Shown here piece by piece: positions 33,881 to 47,521 of a stretch of 64,000 bases of DNA. The position numbers and the translations under genes were made by a program. The stretch covers positions 951,722,842 through 951,786,841 of the forward strand of contig CM062817.1 of assembly GCA_031772625.1 (NCBI GenBank), read 5' to 3'. The stretch's first letter is position 1. Every line of letters begins with the position of its first letter. Under the pieces are notes generated by a model. It did no database searches. It was not told where the DNA came from and worked only from the letters and a program-made list of their open reading frames with translations. This stretch comes from Pinus tabuliformis. Its lineage: Eukaryota; Streptophyta; Pinopsida; Pinales; Pinaceae.

Positions 33881-36800
33881 ATGATGTGACTAATCCTAAA
33901 GAACGATCTCAATTCAATATGAATTACAAATGTTTGAACTTACATACAATTATTAAATGAAAAAAATCATTGAAATTTAAATTTGGTAATCTCGGAATGG
34001 TATGGAACAAGATTAACCATATTTAAATTTAAAAGGATGCTATTATTAGGGTGAATTCCAATATTTCTTATTACTCCCCCAAGAAATGGATTTAATCCAC
34101 TTGCATTTAAAATCTAGAAATGTAAGATCTTTTTTAGAGTCATTAAAATCAATAATAATCCCAAATATTCTAATAAACCTAGCTTTCATCAACACACTTT
34201 GTTTCTTCAAGGAAAACCCTTATAGGTTTATAAAGGTATTCTTAATTACTACTTAGTATTCTCATAAGTTACCCAATTGTGGATAAGAATAAGCTATATT
34301 TCCCTAATTTCAAGTCAAAAGAAATAAATCAACCCAATGCTATAATTTAAGATCAATAACAAAACACACGACATTACCATAGTTTCTATTCAACACTAAT
34401 AAATTATGCCATTGTTATAACCAACCACCAAATTTTGGAGGGAAAACCCAAGCACCCAAGGCATTAATACAAATCCCAAGTTAATACCAAAAACCTAATG
34501 GATATGAAATTACAAATGAATGATAATTATATCCAAAATGATGATTATATTTGGGATTAAAATGACAAGAAAATTTAAACAACATAAAAAATTGCCTTTT
34601 CCATGACCATTTCATTTCACCTGTTAATTATATTAAACTATATAAAAATACAATTTAAATAATAAAAAATAATAACATAACTAACACAACCATATTAATT
34701 AATGTTGCTAATCCACTGACATTTGTCAATCAACACCATCTTATTGAATCAAAGTAAAAAAATTAATAAAAATTTCTCATATTTACTCTTCATTTATTCA
34801 TTCCATAAATACCATACCTATTTCACATATTTTACTTCACTATTTCTTATTCATTACATAAATACCATGCCTATTTCACATATTTTACTTCAGTGGTTCT
34901 TATTTCGTTATTATAAATATTTCCTTCTACTTTATTATTTTTGTCTGTTATACACAAGTTCTTCGTTTACTTCTTCATTGAAACTGCACTTTGCACTTGT
35001 GTCTTGTGTCTTCTTTTTGACTTATTAATTTGGTCAAGATGCAAGTCATTTTAATAAAAAAATTGCAATTTCTTTATTGAATATACTTTTTTATGTCATC
35101 CCCAACTTCTTCGTTTATTGCTATTTCATTGATATTGCACTTATGTTTTCTTTTTGATCTATTAATTTAGAGAATGATTGGTTGATAATACAAACCACCT
35201 CTCTAAACAATTTGGAATTTTTTATTGAATCATTACATTACACTAATTCGACATTGAGTCAATAAAATAGGTGCATAGATTCCAAATAGGGCCACACCCA
35301 CTAGATAACCAAATCTAGCCATCAAATAACTTCAGCTTTATCCAATTGTTTCTTTTAATACTTTTATCTTACCATGACTTGAAATTTTATAAATATTTCC
35401 ATGTGGCAGTGTGAGTGGGCTAGTTTCAAAACTGATTTCGATCAACGTGGAACAAAATGTGGAATCAAATTCAGCTTAATCCCATTGTTTCTTTTAATAC
35501 TTTTATTGTTTCTTTTAATACTTTTATCTTAACATGACTTTACATTTTATAAATAGTTATGTGGCAGTGTCAGCGGGCTAGATTCAAAACTGATTTCGAT
35601 CAACGTGGAACAAAGCGTGAATTAAAAGGAAGATGCTATGAGCGTCATTGTGGCCTTCATTAAATATGTTATTATTATTCAGGCCACCATGATGGCCAGA
35701 GTCCGCGGCCTCACGAGATGAGAAACCTAAATTTGGAAGGCCACCACATCATCAAACTGAGGCATATTTGTTCGTTCTGATCTCAAGAATCACAAAAGTT
35801 TAAAGTTATATATATTTAATGTTATTATTTAATGAAAAAGGTTATATTGAAATTTGAATTTGGTAATCTTCTAATGGTATGCAACGAGATTGACTATATT
35901 TAAATTTCGATTAATTCTAAATAATGATCTCAATAGAGTATGAATTATAAAAGTTTGAAATTATATATTTAATGTTATTATTAAATGAAAAAATTACATT
36001 AAAATTTGATTTTAGTAATCTCTGAAGAGTATCGAATAAGATTAACTATATTTAAATTTAAATGGATGGTATTATTGGAATTATTTTTTTTTATTACTCC
36101 TCAAAAAAATGGACTTAATTCACTTGCATTTAAAATCGAAAAATGTAAGATTTTTTAGATTAATCAAAACTAATAATAATCCAAAATATTTTAATAAATC
36201 TAGCTTTCATCAACACATTTTGGTTATTGAAAGAAAGAATTTATTTACTTATACAAGTATTTTTAATTACTACTTTTCTCTTCAACATAGAATTCTATTT
36301 TGTATTCTCATGAGTTACCCAATTTATATCTACCACAACTATTGTGGTGGATAAGAATAAACTATATTTCCCTAATTTCAAGTCAACACAAATAAATCAA
36401 CCCAATGCTATAATTTAAGATCAACAATAAAAACCATCACATTATCATAGTTTCTATTCAACACTAATAAATTATGCCATTGCTATTACCAACCACCAAA
36501 CTTTGGAGAGAAAACCCAATGACCCAAGGCATTAAACCAAATCCCATGTCAATACCAATAACCTGATGGATAAGAATTTACAAATGAATGATAATTATAT
36601 CCAAAATGATAATTATAGTGGGGTTAAAATGACAAGAAAATTTAAGGAATAGAAGAAAATACTTTTTCCATAACACTTACTATTTGATCTAAATACTCTA
36701 ATGTAAATAGACCATTTCATTTCATTTGTTAGTTAGATTAAGCTATTTAAAAATACAATTTAAACAATCAAGAATATCAAGCGAAACCATATCAATTAAT

Positions 36801-38314
36801 GTTATTGATACACAACATCAATCAATACCATCTTATTAAATCGAACAAAAAAAAAAATTAATAAAATTGCTCATACTTACATTTTATTTATTCATTTGAT
36901 AAATACCATGTCTATTTCACATATTTTACTTCACTATTTTTTTCTTATTTCATTGTTATAAATATTTCCCTCAGCTTCATATTTCTTCGTTTACTGCTCT
37001 TCACTGATAATGGGGTTGTGTCTTCTTTTTACTTATTAATTCGGAGAAAGATTGGTTAAAGATGCAAGCTACCTTTATCAGCAATTTGCATTTTTTTTTA
37101 TTAAATCTACTTCTGTGTGCTATATACAACTTTTTCGTTTAATACTTTCATTGATATCACACTTCTGTTTTCTTTTGGATTTATTAATTTGGAGAATAAT
37201 TGGTTAAAGATGCAAGTCACCTCTATCAACAATTTACAATTTCTTTATTAAATCTCTACCTTACATTAAATTGCAATTAAAGTCAATAAAATAAATGCAT
37301 AGATTCTAATTATGGCCGCACCCACTGGACAACGAAATGTAGCCACCAAATAAATTCAGATTTATCTAATTGTTTCTTTTAATACTTTTATCTTAACATG
37401 ACCTTAAATTTTATAAATAGTTCCATGGGCCAGTGGCAGTTTGAGTGAGCTAGATTCAAATCTGATTTCGATCAAGGTGGAACAAAGTGTGAATCAAAAG
37501 GAATATACTATGAGCACTAGCATTATTGAGGCACCCTGATGACTAGAGTGCGTGGCTTCACGAGATGAAAAGCCTAAATTTGGAAGGCCATCACATCATC
37601 AGTTTAATGAGCCATATTTGTTGGTTCTTTCGGATAAATCTTTAAAGAATGATCTCACTACCATATGAATTATAAAAGTTTGAATTTACATATTTAAAGT
37701 TATTACTAATTGAAAAAAGTTGGATAGAAATTTAAATTTGGTAATTTCAGAGAGACATTCAACCAGATTAACCCTATTTAAATTTGGAATAATCTTAAAT
37801 AATGATGTTAATATAATAATCTTAAATAATGATATGAATAGTAAGTTTGAAGTTATATATTTAATGTTATTATTAAATGAAAAAAGTTACATTGAAATTT
37901 AAATTTGGTAATCTCAAAATAGTATGGAATAAAGTTAACCATATTTAAATTTACATAGATGATATTATTAGAGTGAATTCAAATATTTCCTAATATCCTT
38001 CAAGAAATAGACTTAATCCACTTGCATTTAAAATCTAGAAATGTAAGTTTTTTTTGGATTATGAGTATTTCTAATTACTACATAGCTTTTCAACCTAGAA
38101 TTCTATTTTTTATTCTCATGAGTTACCCAATTTATCTCTACCACAACTATTTTGGTGGACAATAATAAACTATATTTCCCTAATTTCAAGTCAACACAAA
38201 TAAATAAACCCAATGCTATAATTTAAGATCAATAATAAAATCCACCACATTACGATAGTTTCTATTCAACACTAATAAATTATGCCATTGCTATAACCAA
38301 CGACCAAACTTTGG

Positions 38315-38562
38315 TAATAGAAAATCAAAGAGATGCACAAGAATGAAATCAAATATCCTTGATCAAATTTCTTGGAAAACCAGTACATTATATAGGCACT
38401 CATAGATAGCTTCTAGGAAAATATAGATCAAAATAATTCAGATCACCAACTCAGAACACGAACTACGGAGACACAACTCATAGCAGATAGACTCAAACAC
38501 TAACGACGAGAATACATCTCATCAATTCTAGCTGGACATATCATTTCTACGTTATTCGAACA
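38315..38562 (-). repeat. Left LTR of copia element
   Basis: 248 bp, taatagaaaatcaaag to ttattcgaaca; adjoins the purine tract. Pairs with 43257-43504. Confidence 0.88.
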
Positions 38563-38569
38563 TCCCCCC

Positions 38570-38923
38570 TTAGTGGGGAAATGGATTTTCCACAATGCCT
38601 AGTTTTTGTCTACATATTTCAAAGTTAATCTTTCTAAGAGGCTTGGTAAAAATGTCAGCTACATTCTCACTTGTATTACAATACACTAAATGAATCTCAT
38701 TTGATTGTATCTTTTCTGTTACCAAATGATGTTGGGCGTCAATATGTTTTGTTTTGACATGATAAATTGGATTATTTTCCAACTTCATGGAACTCTGGTT
38801 GTCACATTTGATGATTGTTGGTCCTCTTTGTTTTTCTCCAACGTCTTCAAGAATTCTCCTTAACCAAATAACTTCACAAGTTGCATTCGTCAAGGCTTTG
38901 TATTCATCTTCTGTGGATGACAA
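38570..38923 (-). pseudogene. Copia RNase H, C-terminal part
   Basis: 117 open codons with STEDEYKAL, CEVIWLRRILEDVG, KCDNQSSMKL, HVKTKHIDAQHH and ADIFTKPL: the conserved RNase H end of copia polyproteins. It reads cleanly to a stop just before the purine tract, which is the expected end of pol. The upstream part of pol is frameshifted, so this is a fragment. Confidence 0.85.
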
Positions 38924-40130
38924 AGAAACAATTGGGTGTTTCTTTCCACTCCATGATATGACCCCCGATCTTAAATTGAATGCATATCTAGAGGTTGATC
39001 TTCTATCAGCGGGATTTCCAGCTCAATCTAAATCAGAAAAACCTGCCAACTCAGCATCAGATTCATTAGTATACAAAAACCAAAATAAAGTGTTCCCTTC
39101 ACATATCGAAGGACTTTCTTTGCTATTTTCCAATGGAATTCACAAGGATAAGCCATAAATTGAAATAGGACACTGACATAATACGCTATATGTGGCCTGG
39201 TAGTGGTGAGCTAGTTCAAAATTCCCACCAATTTGACGATAAAAAGTTCCATTCACTTACTTAGATCCATCATCATTATACAACTTGGCATTCTGTTTCA
39301 AAGGAGTAGACACCAGTTTGCATTCAAACATATGAAATATTTCAAGGATTGTCTTTGCATATTTGCTTTGTGTAATGATTGTCTTACCAGATTCCCTCCA
39401 AATTTGAAGACCCAAACACTAATGCAATTCACCAAGATCCTTCATTTCAAATCCCTATGACAACTAAATTTTAATTTCTTCAATCAACCTGAGTGCACTA
39501 CGTATTATGATAAGATAATCAACATACAAATATATCAAGGCAATATTGCCATCTTCATCTCTCTCGAAGTACAAGTTAGGATCACTTTTGCTCCTCACAA
39601 ATCCTTTTTCATAAAATAATGAATCAATTTTCGCATACCATGATCTTTGTGCTTATTTCAAATGATACAAAGATTTTTTTAACCTGCAAACGAGATGCTT
39701 ATGTCCCTGCTTTACAAACCCTTCAGGCTGAACCAAATAAACTTATTCTTTTAATTCACCATTCTAGAAAGTAGATTTGACATCTAACTGATGCATTTTC
39801 CTATTTTTTTGGTAGCAAATGCAATCATGATTCTAATTGTATTCAGTTTAGATATAGGTGCAAATTTATCTTCATAATCAATGCCTTCTTCTTGTGAATA
39901 TCCTTTTGCAAAGAATATAGCTTTATACTTATCAATACTACCATCAACATTCAACTTTGGTTTGAACAACCATTTGCATCCAATGGGAACTTTATCTTTC
40001 GGCAATCCTGTTAATTCCCATGTGTTATTCTTCATTATGTAGCTATATTCTTCATTCATTGCATCTCTCTATTCTTTATATTCTTTAGCTTCTTCATAAC
40101 TTGAAATTTCTACAACATTCATTACATGAG
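38924..40130 (-). pseudogene. Copia reverse transcriptase remains
   Basis: 40059-39784 encodes the RT start (NTWELTGLPKD, GCKWLFKPKLNVDGS, YSQEEGIDYEDKFAP). The catalytic YVDD reads YVDY (codons 39526-39515): the second aspartate is lost, which would inactivate polymerisation. Remaining blocks are spread over several frames. Confidence 0.78.
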
Positions 40131-40406
40131 ACATCAATTCATAATCTTTATACCTTATAGGTGGTTGAATTTGACGTGATGACATCCTTAGAGTTTTACT
40201 TCTTTCATCCTTCTTTCTTCTTTATTGAGTCTCTTGTTCTCTTCTTAGAGAGCCATGACTGCTGGATGCTTCCTGCTCTTGAACCTGTACCTAATCATGT
40301 ACCTGTTGTTGTACCTATTCTTGTTCTTGTTCAAAACTTTCTTCTATTTTTACATAATCATCAATATCATGCCATACACCTATGTTATTCATTTTATCAC
40401 TTTCAT

Positions 40407-41160
40407 CTACATTTTCATGAAACACTGCATCCCTACTTCAAAAGGTGTTTTCATATTTAAGCTTTTTGTTGAACTCTTATTTTTAAAATAAGCAACAACA
40501 TTAATGGCTTCAGCCCAAAAACCATTAGAGATATTTTTACCTTGAAGCATGCTTCGTGCACATTCCACTACTGTTCTATTTTCCCTCTCAGCAACTCCAT
40601 TTTGATGATGTGTATGAGGCACTATAAATTGTTGCAGAATCCCATGAATTTTTCAATATTGGTTAAAATCTATTAACTTGTATTCTCCCCCCTCATCATA
40701 TTTGAGAATTTTGATATATTTCCCATTTTGTTTTTCCACCATGTTTTTGTATTCCTTAAAATACTAAAACCATCACTTTTCTTTCTTATGAAATAGACCC
40801 AAGTGTATCTAGATCTATCATAAAAAAAAATAAGAAAGTATAATGCTCCTCCAAGAGACCTAGTTTGATAGGTCCACAGACATCAGTATGAATTAATTCA
40901 AGTATTTCTCTTTGCCTTTTTCATTCATGTATAGGAAATTTCTCTTTATGTTGCTTGTCGAGTGCACATGCATCACATTCACATGATTATTCTTCATAAC
41001 AGGAATACCTTAAACCATTGTTTTTCTTTGAAGTAACATTCAATCATTGTGATTTAAATGACCATACCTTTGATGTCATAACCTTTCTGTTGACATTGTT
41101 CTAGATGTCAATTCTTGATGCCCTATCTTGGTCACATATAGCTTATACAAGCCTCCAACT
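40407..41160 (-). pseudogene. Copia integrase remains
   Basis: The best block is 40622-40407, HQNGVAERENRTVVECARSML, which holds the catalytic glutamate. Upstream fragments toward 41000 carry degraded pre-integrase (Cys/His) sequence in other frames. Confidence 0.75.
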
Positions 41161-41192
41161 CTGGCACCTGTGGCAATAACCTTGTAGCGATC

Positions 41193-41780
41193 CTAGATAT
41201 CTTTAACAACACACTGTGATTTGACAAATTCCACCTTTAGATCTTGATCAACAATAGTAGAAACATAAATTAAATCCTTTTTTAGACCAGGAACATACAT
41301 CACATCATGGATCTGTCCCTCTTTTCCATTAGGTAACATAACACCTATTACTCCATATCCTTGAACTTGAAGGGATCTATTATCTCCTAGATAGACACAT
41401 GTTCCATCAATGTTCTCATGATATTCATCAAACCAATCCTTATTACAAGAAATATGGAGTGATGAACCATAATCAATGAACCAAGCATTCACATCATCAG
41501 TCTTAGTAGACAATGCAGCTTCAGAAACAATAAATTTGAGATTTTTAAGTCCATCATTGATTGAGGTGTCTCTTTCCACAAAATTCCCATTATGATTTCT
41601 GTTTCTCTGTTTATGCTAATTATATTTCCTTTTATAGCAATCTTTAGCATGATGTCTAGGTTTTCCACAATAATAACAATCATCATTTATTTTATCATGA
41701 ACTAGAAATTTAGGTTGTGCCATACCTTTTTTCTTTTCTTGAAACATTCCTCCTTTTATTTTGTCCCATGGCTTGCCCTT
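41193..41780 (-). pseudogene. Copia zinc knuckle and protease remains
   Basis: A knuckle CYYCGKPRHHAKDC (CX2CX4HX4C, about 41640-41690) is intact. The protease follows as WFIDYGSSLHISCNKDWF: the aspartate is kept but the DSG signature reads DYG. The later YLGDNRSLQVQGYG and IHDVMYVPGLKKDLIYVS blocks are typical of copia protease-integrase spacers. Confidence 0.78.
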
Positions 41781-42419
41781 TTATAGCTTCTTACCCTTGG
41801 CTACCAATGTAAAACCTGAATTGTTTGAGCCCAAATTGAAGTTCTTCATCCTCTCTTCCTCTTGTAGAAGAATACATGTTAGTTCATCAAAAGTTGGAGG
41901 CTTCTCTCTACTTGAAAGACTTGAAACAAAAATTTGATAATCGTGCACTAAGCCATTTAATGTGATGGAGACCAAGTGAGTATTGGACACCTTTTCACCA
42001 ATGTCTCCTAACTTATCGCTTAGCTCTTTGACATGGGAAATGAAATTTCTTATGCTTTCATTGGCCTCCATTTTAATTGTCAAAAGCTTGGTCTTCAAGA
42101 ACAAATTCTGGTTAGTATTAGATGTTTCATACAAGCTTTTGAGAACATTCCATTCTTCTTTGGATGTTTTACAATCCCTAATATGAGGAATGATGTTGTC
42201 CTTAAATGACATTTGTAGCAACACCTTTTCTTTTGTTTCCCTTTTTTCCCAATCTAGTATAGCTACAGAAACAGTGGGTTTGGGGTCCCCCCCACTCACA
42301 TTGGGCCACAAATTATTTCCCTTTAAAACTATTAATACCTTGAATTTATATTTTTCATAATCTCCTCCATCAAGCCTTGTGGACTCATCCAAATAAGTTT
42401 CAGCAAAAAAAATTGACAT
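41781..42419 (-). pseudogene. Copia gag (UBN2-type), mostly open
   Basis: An open stretch from the ATG at 42419 (213 codons) gives the classic copia Gag pattern: LDGGDYEKYKFKV near the start, SKEEWNVLKSLYE, then NESIRNFISHVKELSDKLGDIGE and FDELTCILLQEEERM. It is the longest open piece of this element. A shorter TTG-started version begins nine codons upstream. The zinc knuckle is in another frame, so the protein is truncated. Confidence 0.78.
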
Positions 42420-42984
42420 AATGACAAAAAAATTGTCCTTAATCAAGAAAATGCACCCAAATCACCAGCTCCAAACCCAAAATTCCCCAAATCTATATCC
42501 AAATGCACATGATCTAAAAAAATAAGACTTAATCTTGCTTCCAATAAAACAAAAAGCCAAAATTACTTCTTATTTCTCTTTTTTTTTTTTACCAAAACCT
42601 ATCTCCAAAACTTCATTTTCCTTTTTTTAATCAATACACCTTTTTATCCACAATTTGTAAATTTCAACCAAATTTTTTTTACCATAAAAAATATTTTAAT
42701 TCCTTAGGTCTCCATATAAAAACTTTCACATTAACAAATAAAACTTTCGTCATAAAAACTTTAAAACTTTAGCACTACGTGAATTCAACTTCAAAAAATA
42801 AACAAAGGTAAAGTATTACTTCACAATGAAAAGTGAAATATTCCACTGCAGTGCTTGTATGCAGACACTGGGACAAGGGTTTACCGAGGCTCACTTCAAC
42901 AACTCCTCAACAACTCAGAGGCTACACAAAATGACCATTGTCTTCCACACGACCACAACCCTAGTGACTACATGCCTTTCTTTG

Positions 42985-43155
42985 CAATCAGCGATCACAT
43001 CCAAATTACACACAGACAATACACTACAACAGATCACATCCAAATTACACATAAACAATACAACGCAACATATCACTGCATCAAAATTATGTGGCCAAAT
43101 TACACACAAACAATACACCACAACAGATCACTGCATCAAAGTTATGCGGCCACCT
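42985..43155. repeat. Short tandem repeat, about 39-bp period, in copia leader
   Basis: gatcacatccaaattacaca recurs at 42993 and 43032. Looser copies follow (ggccaaattacacacaaac and acagatcactgcatcaaa). It lies between the primer site and gag of the copia element. Confidence 0.65.
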
Positions 43156-43256
43156 GAGGTTTCACTGCTATTCATTACATAACCACAATGAAGGAAACCT
43201 CCAAGATCTCTCAAGAGAAAATCTTTGGGTCTATACCACTCTTAGCTCTGATACCA

Positions 43257-43504
43257 TAATAGAAAATCAAAGAGATGAACAAGAATGAAATCAAATCTCA
43301 CTGATCAAACTACTTGGATAAAAAGTACATTATATAGGCACACATAGACAACTTCTAGGAAAATCTAGATCTAAGTAATTTGGATTACCAACTCACAACA
43401 CAAACTACGAAGATACAACTCATGACAGTTAGACTCAAACACTAACTATGAGAATACAACTCATCAGCTCTATCTGGACATACCATTTCTACATTGTTCC
43501 AATA
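43257..43504 (-). repeat. Right LTR of copia element
   Basis: 248 bp partner of 38315-38562; preceded by the Met-tRNA primer-site complement and followed by TSD tttag. Confidence 0.88.
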
Positions 43505-45941
43505 TTTAGAGGGAAAACCCAACCACCCAAGGCATTAAACCAAATCCCAAGTCAACGCCAATAACCTGATGGACAAGAATTTGCAAATGAATGATAATTA
43601 TATCCAAAATGATGACTATAGTTGGGGTTAAAATCACAAGAAAAGTCAAGTAATAGAAGAAATTACTTTTTCCATAACACTTACCATTTCATCTAAATAC
43701 TCTACTGCAAATACAAAATTTCATTTCATATGTTAATTAGATTAAATTATTTAAAAATATAATTTAAACAGTCAAGAATAACAACATAACTAGCACAATC
43801 ATATTAGTTAATGTTGTTAATACACTACGTCAGTCAATACCATCTTATTGAATCAAACAATGTTTTTTTTTAAATAATAAAATTGCTCATACTTACTCTT
43901 TGTTTTATAAATACCATGTCTATTTCACATATTTTAGTTCACTATTTCTTATTTATCTATTATAAATATTTCCCTCTACTTCATTATTTATGTGTGTTAT
44001 ACACAGATTCTCAATTTACTGCTCTTCATGGATAGTGCACTTTTGTCTTCCTTTTTACTTATTAATTTGGAGAATGATTGGTCAAGGATGCAAGTCATCT
44101 TTATCAACAATTTGCAATTTGTTTATTGAGTCTACTTCTGTGTGCTATACACAACTTCTTCGTTTAGTGCTATTCATTGATATTGAATGTAATTCTGTGT
44201 ACTATACACAACCTCTTCATTTAGTGCTCTTCATTGATATTGCACTTGTCTTTTTTTATTAATTTGGAAAATGATGGGTTAAAAATACAAATCACCTTTA
44301 TTGGATCTTTAAATTACAATAGATTAGAAATTAAGTCAATAAAACAGATACATAAATTCTAAATATGGCCACACAGAGTTGACAACCAAATAAATTCAAT
44401 TTTATCCAATTGTTTCTTTTAATACTTTTATCTTAACATGACCTTAAATTTATAAATAGTTCCATGCGCCAGTGCGAGTGTCAGTGAGCTAGATTCAAAA
44501 CTGATTTCCATCATAGTGAAACAAAGCGTGGAATCAAAAGGATGATACTATGAGAGCTACTATTATTCAGGCCACCATGATGAATGGGCTAGATTCAAAA
44601 CTGATTTCTATCAAGGTGGAACAAACTGTGGAATCAAAAGGAGGATACTATGTGTGGCCTTCTTCATGAAATATGCTATTATTACTCAGGCCACCATGAT
44701 GACTAGAGTCGGCAGCCTCACCAGATGAAAAACCTAAATTTGGAAGACCATCACATCAGCAGTTTAAGGAGCCATATTGGTTGGTTATTTTCAATTAATT
44801 TTAATGAACGATCTCAATATAATATGAATCGAAAATTTTTGAACTAATGTTATTATTAATTGAAAAAAATCGCAAACGTTTGAACTAATATTATTATTAA
44901 TTGAAAAAAATCACATTGAAATTTAAATTGGTTAATCTTGGAATGGTATGGAACAAGATTAATTATATTTAAATTTGGATTAATCTTAAGAATGATCTCA
45001 ATATAGTATGAATTATAAAAGTTTGAATTTACATATTTAATGTTATTATTAAATAAAAAAAGTTATTGAAATTAAAATATGGTATTTTTGAAATGGTATG
45101 AAATAAGATTAACCATATAGAAATTTAAATGGATGATATTATTAGAGTGAATTCCAATTTTTCTTATTACTCCACAAAGAAATAGACTTAATCCACTTAC
45201 ATTTAAAATCGTGATTAAATATATATGATTATTAAGAAATGCAAGACCTGCTGATTCATCAACATTAATAATAATCTCAAATATTCTAATAAGCCTATCT
45301 TTCATCAAATACACTTTGGTTATTGCTTGAACACTTAATATGCTTATACAAGTATTTATAATTACTACTTATCTCTTCAAAACTAAATTCCATTTTTTAT
45401 TCTCATCATTTACCCAATTTATCTCTGCCACAACTATTGTCCTCTACAATAAGAACAAGCTAGATTTCTCGAATTTCAAGTCAATATAAATAGGTCATAC
45501 CACTACTATAATTTAAGATCAACAATAAGAACCACCACATACCACCACATTACCCTAGCTTCTAATCACCACCAATAAGTTATATCATTTCTATAACCAA
45601 CTACAACTCTCTATGGGGAAAACCCAACCACCCAAAGTATTAAACCAAATCCCAAGTCAAGACGATAATTATAGTTGAAGTTAAAATGAGAAGAAAAATT
45701 AAGTAATCCGAGAAATTATTTTTTCCATAACACTTGCCATTTCATCTAAATACTCTTTTGTGAATAAATTTCATTTGTAATTAGATTAAGTTATTTAAAA
45801 ATATAATTTAGATAATAAAAAATAACAACATACACAACTATATCATTAATTTTGGTTGATACAACCACTTATCAATATCATCTTATTGAATCAAATTAAA
45901 ATTAAAATTAAAATAATAATAATAATAATAAAATTACTCAT

Positions 45942-46246
45942 TTTTTTTTTTTTGTAAGTCAGGAGATTATATTATATAACAAAATATAGTACAAAAAATC
46001 CGCGATGGCGGATCGAGAGCAGGAAATAACAGTGAACCATAGCTACACCTCTGCTCAAAGTTTTCTCCAAAACATGACTATGAACAGCATACCTCGCAGG
46101 GCAGCTTGACCTTAACTTTTTCCTAACAGCCGACATAAACAACACATAACAAAGTATGGCAAACACATAGATAGACTGGAACAAAGACATGACAAACTGT
46201 AACAGAGGCACAGAAAGAGCTAAAGAGAGCCACACCGGGACTGAAA
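45942..46246 (-). other. LINE 3' UTR and poly(A) tail
   Basis: About 300 nt between the ORF3 stop and the A-tail. It ends (minus strand) ttgtactatattttgttata...cttac followed by 13 A, comparable to the tgtacatattt...ctaatac...ttac 3' end of the chimeric retroposon at 14950-15011. Confidence 0.75.
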
Positions 46247-47521
46247 TTAGATAGATTTGCCCATCTGGCTGATGGTATCCAGCCCCATCTGCCGCATATG
46301 GGTGTTCATTCGGGCTTGCATTGCTTCCAGAGTTTCATTTTCCTCTGCCCCTGTTTTGGCAGGTTGAGAGGCTCCTAGGGCAGCATTAACCGTGTCTCTC
46401 AGGATCTGAATAAGGAGGGTGAGCTTCCTGTTAACAACTTGAACAACTTCATGGACTGTGTTAATCCGCCCTTCCAGAGTATTGTTGTAGTTTATAATCT
46501 TCCCCATCTGCTCGTCTGTGACAATCACCTCGGTAACTATATTCTGCTTCTCTTTCTCCGCAGTCTCCAGGGCTTTGGCAATCAGCATCTTAGTCCTCCA
46601 GCTTTCCGCCTTCGTTCTTACAAACTGCGTAGCCCTCTTCGACGGCGTGCCGGGGTCCCTTAACCAGTCCACCTCCGCGGCAATCTCCTCAACGGTATGC
46701 CCGTCCTCCGCTTGCTTTACCTGCGCTTCCAGCTCCTCCACCTTGCGTTTATTCCTTGTGGCCGCCCGGGTCTCATAGCCCTGCCTTGCTTCCAACAGGT
46801 CCTGGTTAGCAGCATCATTCCGGCACCCGCTGGCATCCATCCTGGCCACGCTCTTTTTCCTCCAACCAGAAATCCTCTTGCTTTCTAAAGGTGAGTCTGC
46901 CCTCTGAAATGAAACAGTAATGAGAGCAGAGCGAAGACCCATGGTTATATAGCCATCGCGGATGTTGATGCAACCGAGTTCGGGCTTGATTTTGCTGCAG
47001 ATGAGGGTACTGTTGCCGTCAATTCGATGGCGGTTCGCACACGCGGAGCTGAAGCCGAATGACATAAAATGACTGTGGTAGCGCGAGAACCATTGATTAA
47101 ATTGCCAAGTATGCTGTACCTCCGAAGGATCGTTATGAACACTGATGGATTCGGACAGGCTCTGTTTACCCTTCTTCCGCTTTCCCATACTGTGAGTGCT
47201 TGTCTTCCCTGACTGCATTCCCACTACCATAAATGCTACTGATTCCTTGTGATACGGTGGGTTGCCAGATGATCTGCGATAAATGCTCTCGGTATTGTGA
47301 AACTTGTGGCACGATCTGTGATGATCGTTGAGATGGCTGGTTTGTCGCCGCCATTTAACCCTTCTTCCGTTGCGTTCCATCATAATTTGAAACCTGTCGT
47401 AAGTGCTCGCTAATCCGCCGTAAATTTCCATCCGGTGCCGTATATCTAAGCCATTATCGGCTAAGATTGATTTGAGTCGATTGCTGCTAGCCGGGCACAT
47501 GTATCCTTGAGGATTGGGCAT
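46247..47521 (-). CDS. LINE ORF3: predicted coiled-coil protein of unknown function
   Basis: 424 codons from the first in-frame ATG (47521-47519). It lies in a different frame from ORF2 and overlaps its last 61 nt. The first ~200 residues are basic and rich in H, S and R, with a lysine-rich patch (GKRKKGKQS), and look poorly conserved. Residues about 255-375 are charged and heptad-like (KRKVEELEAQVKQAED, LETAEKEKQN), suggesting a coiled coil. I recognise no family. Plant L1 elements normally end after ORF2, so a third ORF of this length is unusual. It could be a real accessory protein, a captured host fragment, or in its N-terminal half chance openness. Confidence 0.5.
   Translation of the reverse strand: MPNPQGYMCPASSNRLKSILADNGLDIRHRMEIYGGLASTYDRFQIMMERNGRRVKWRRQTSHLNDHHRSCHKFHNTESIYRRSSGNPPYHKESVAFMVVGMQSGKTSTHSMGKRKKGKQSLSESISVHNDPSEVQHTWQFNQWFSRYHSHFMSFGFSSACANRHRIDGNSTLICSKIKPELGCINIRDGYITMGLRSALITVSFQRADSPLESKRISGWRKKSVARMDASGCRNDAANQDLLEARQGYETRAATRNKRKVEELEAQVKQAEDGHTVEEIAAEVDWLRDPGTPSKRATQFVRTKAESWRTKMLIAKALETAEKEKQNIVTEVIVTDEQMGKIINYNNTLEGRINTVHEVVQVVNRKLTLLIQILRDTVNAALGASQPAKTGAEENETLEAMQARMNTHMRQMGLDTISQMGKSI

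Larger units (their letters stand above)
38315..43504 (-). mobile_element. Degenerate Ty1/copia element with short 248-bp LTRs
   Basis: Two LTRs of 248 bp each (38315-38562, 43257-43504). A Met-tRNA primer site complement (gctctgatacca, 43245-43256) sits at the right LTR and a purine tract (minus-strand ctaagggggga) at the left. TSD tttgg (38310-38314) and tttag (43505-43509) differ at one base. The sister tandem units read actttggagggaaaac uninterrupted, so the empty site is confirmed. In element orientation the LTRs run TG...TA and not the usual TG...CA. The interior is gag, protease, integrase, RT, RNase H in copia order, all broken. Confidence 0.9.

Noticed and set aside
42826-43288. Overlapping plus-strand ORFs near 43 kb
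   Set aside because: They arise from the ~39-bp repeat in the copia leader.
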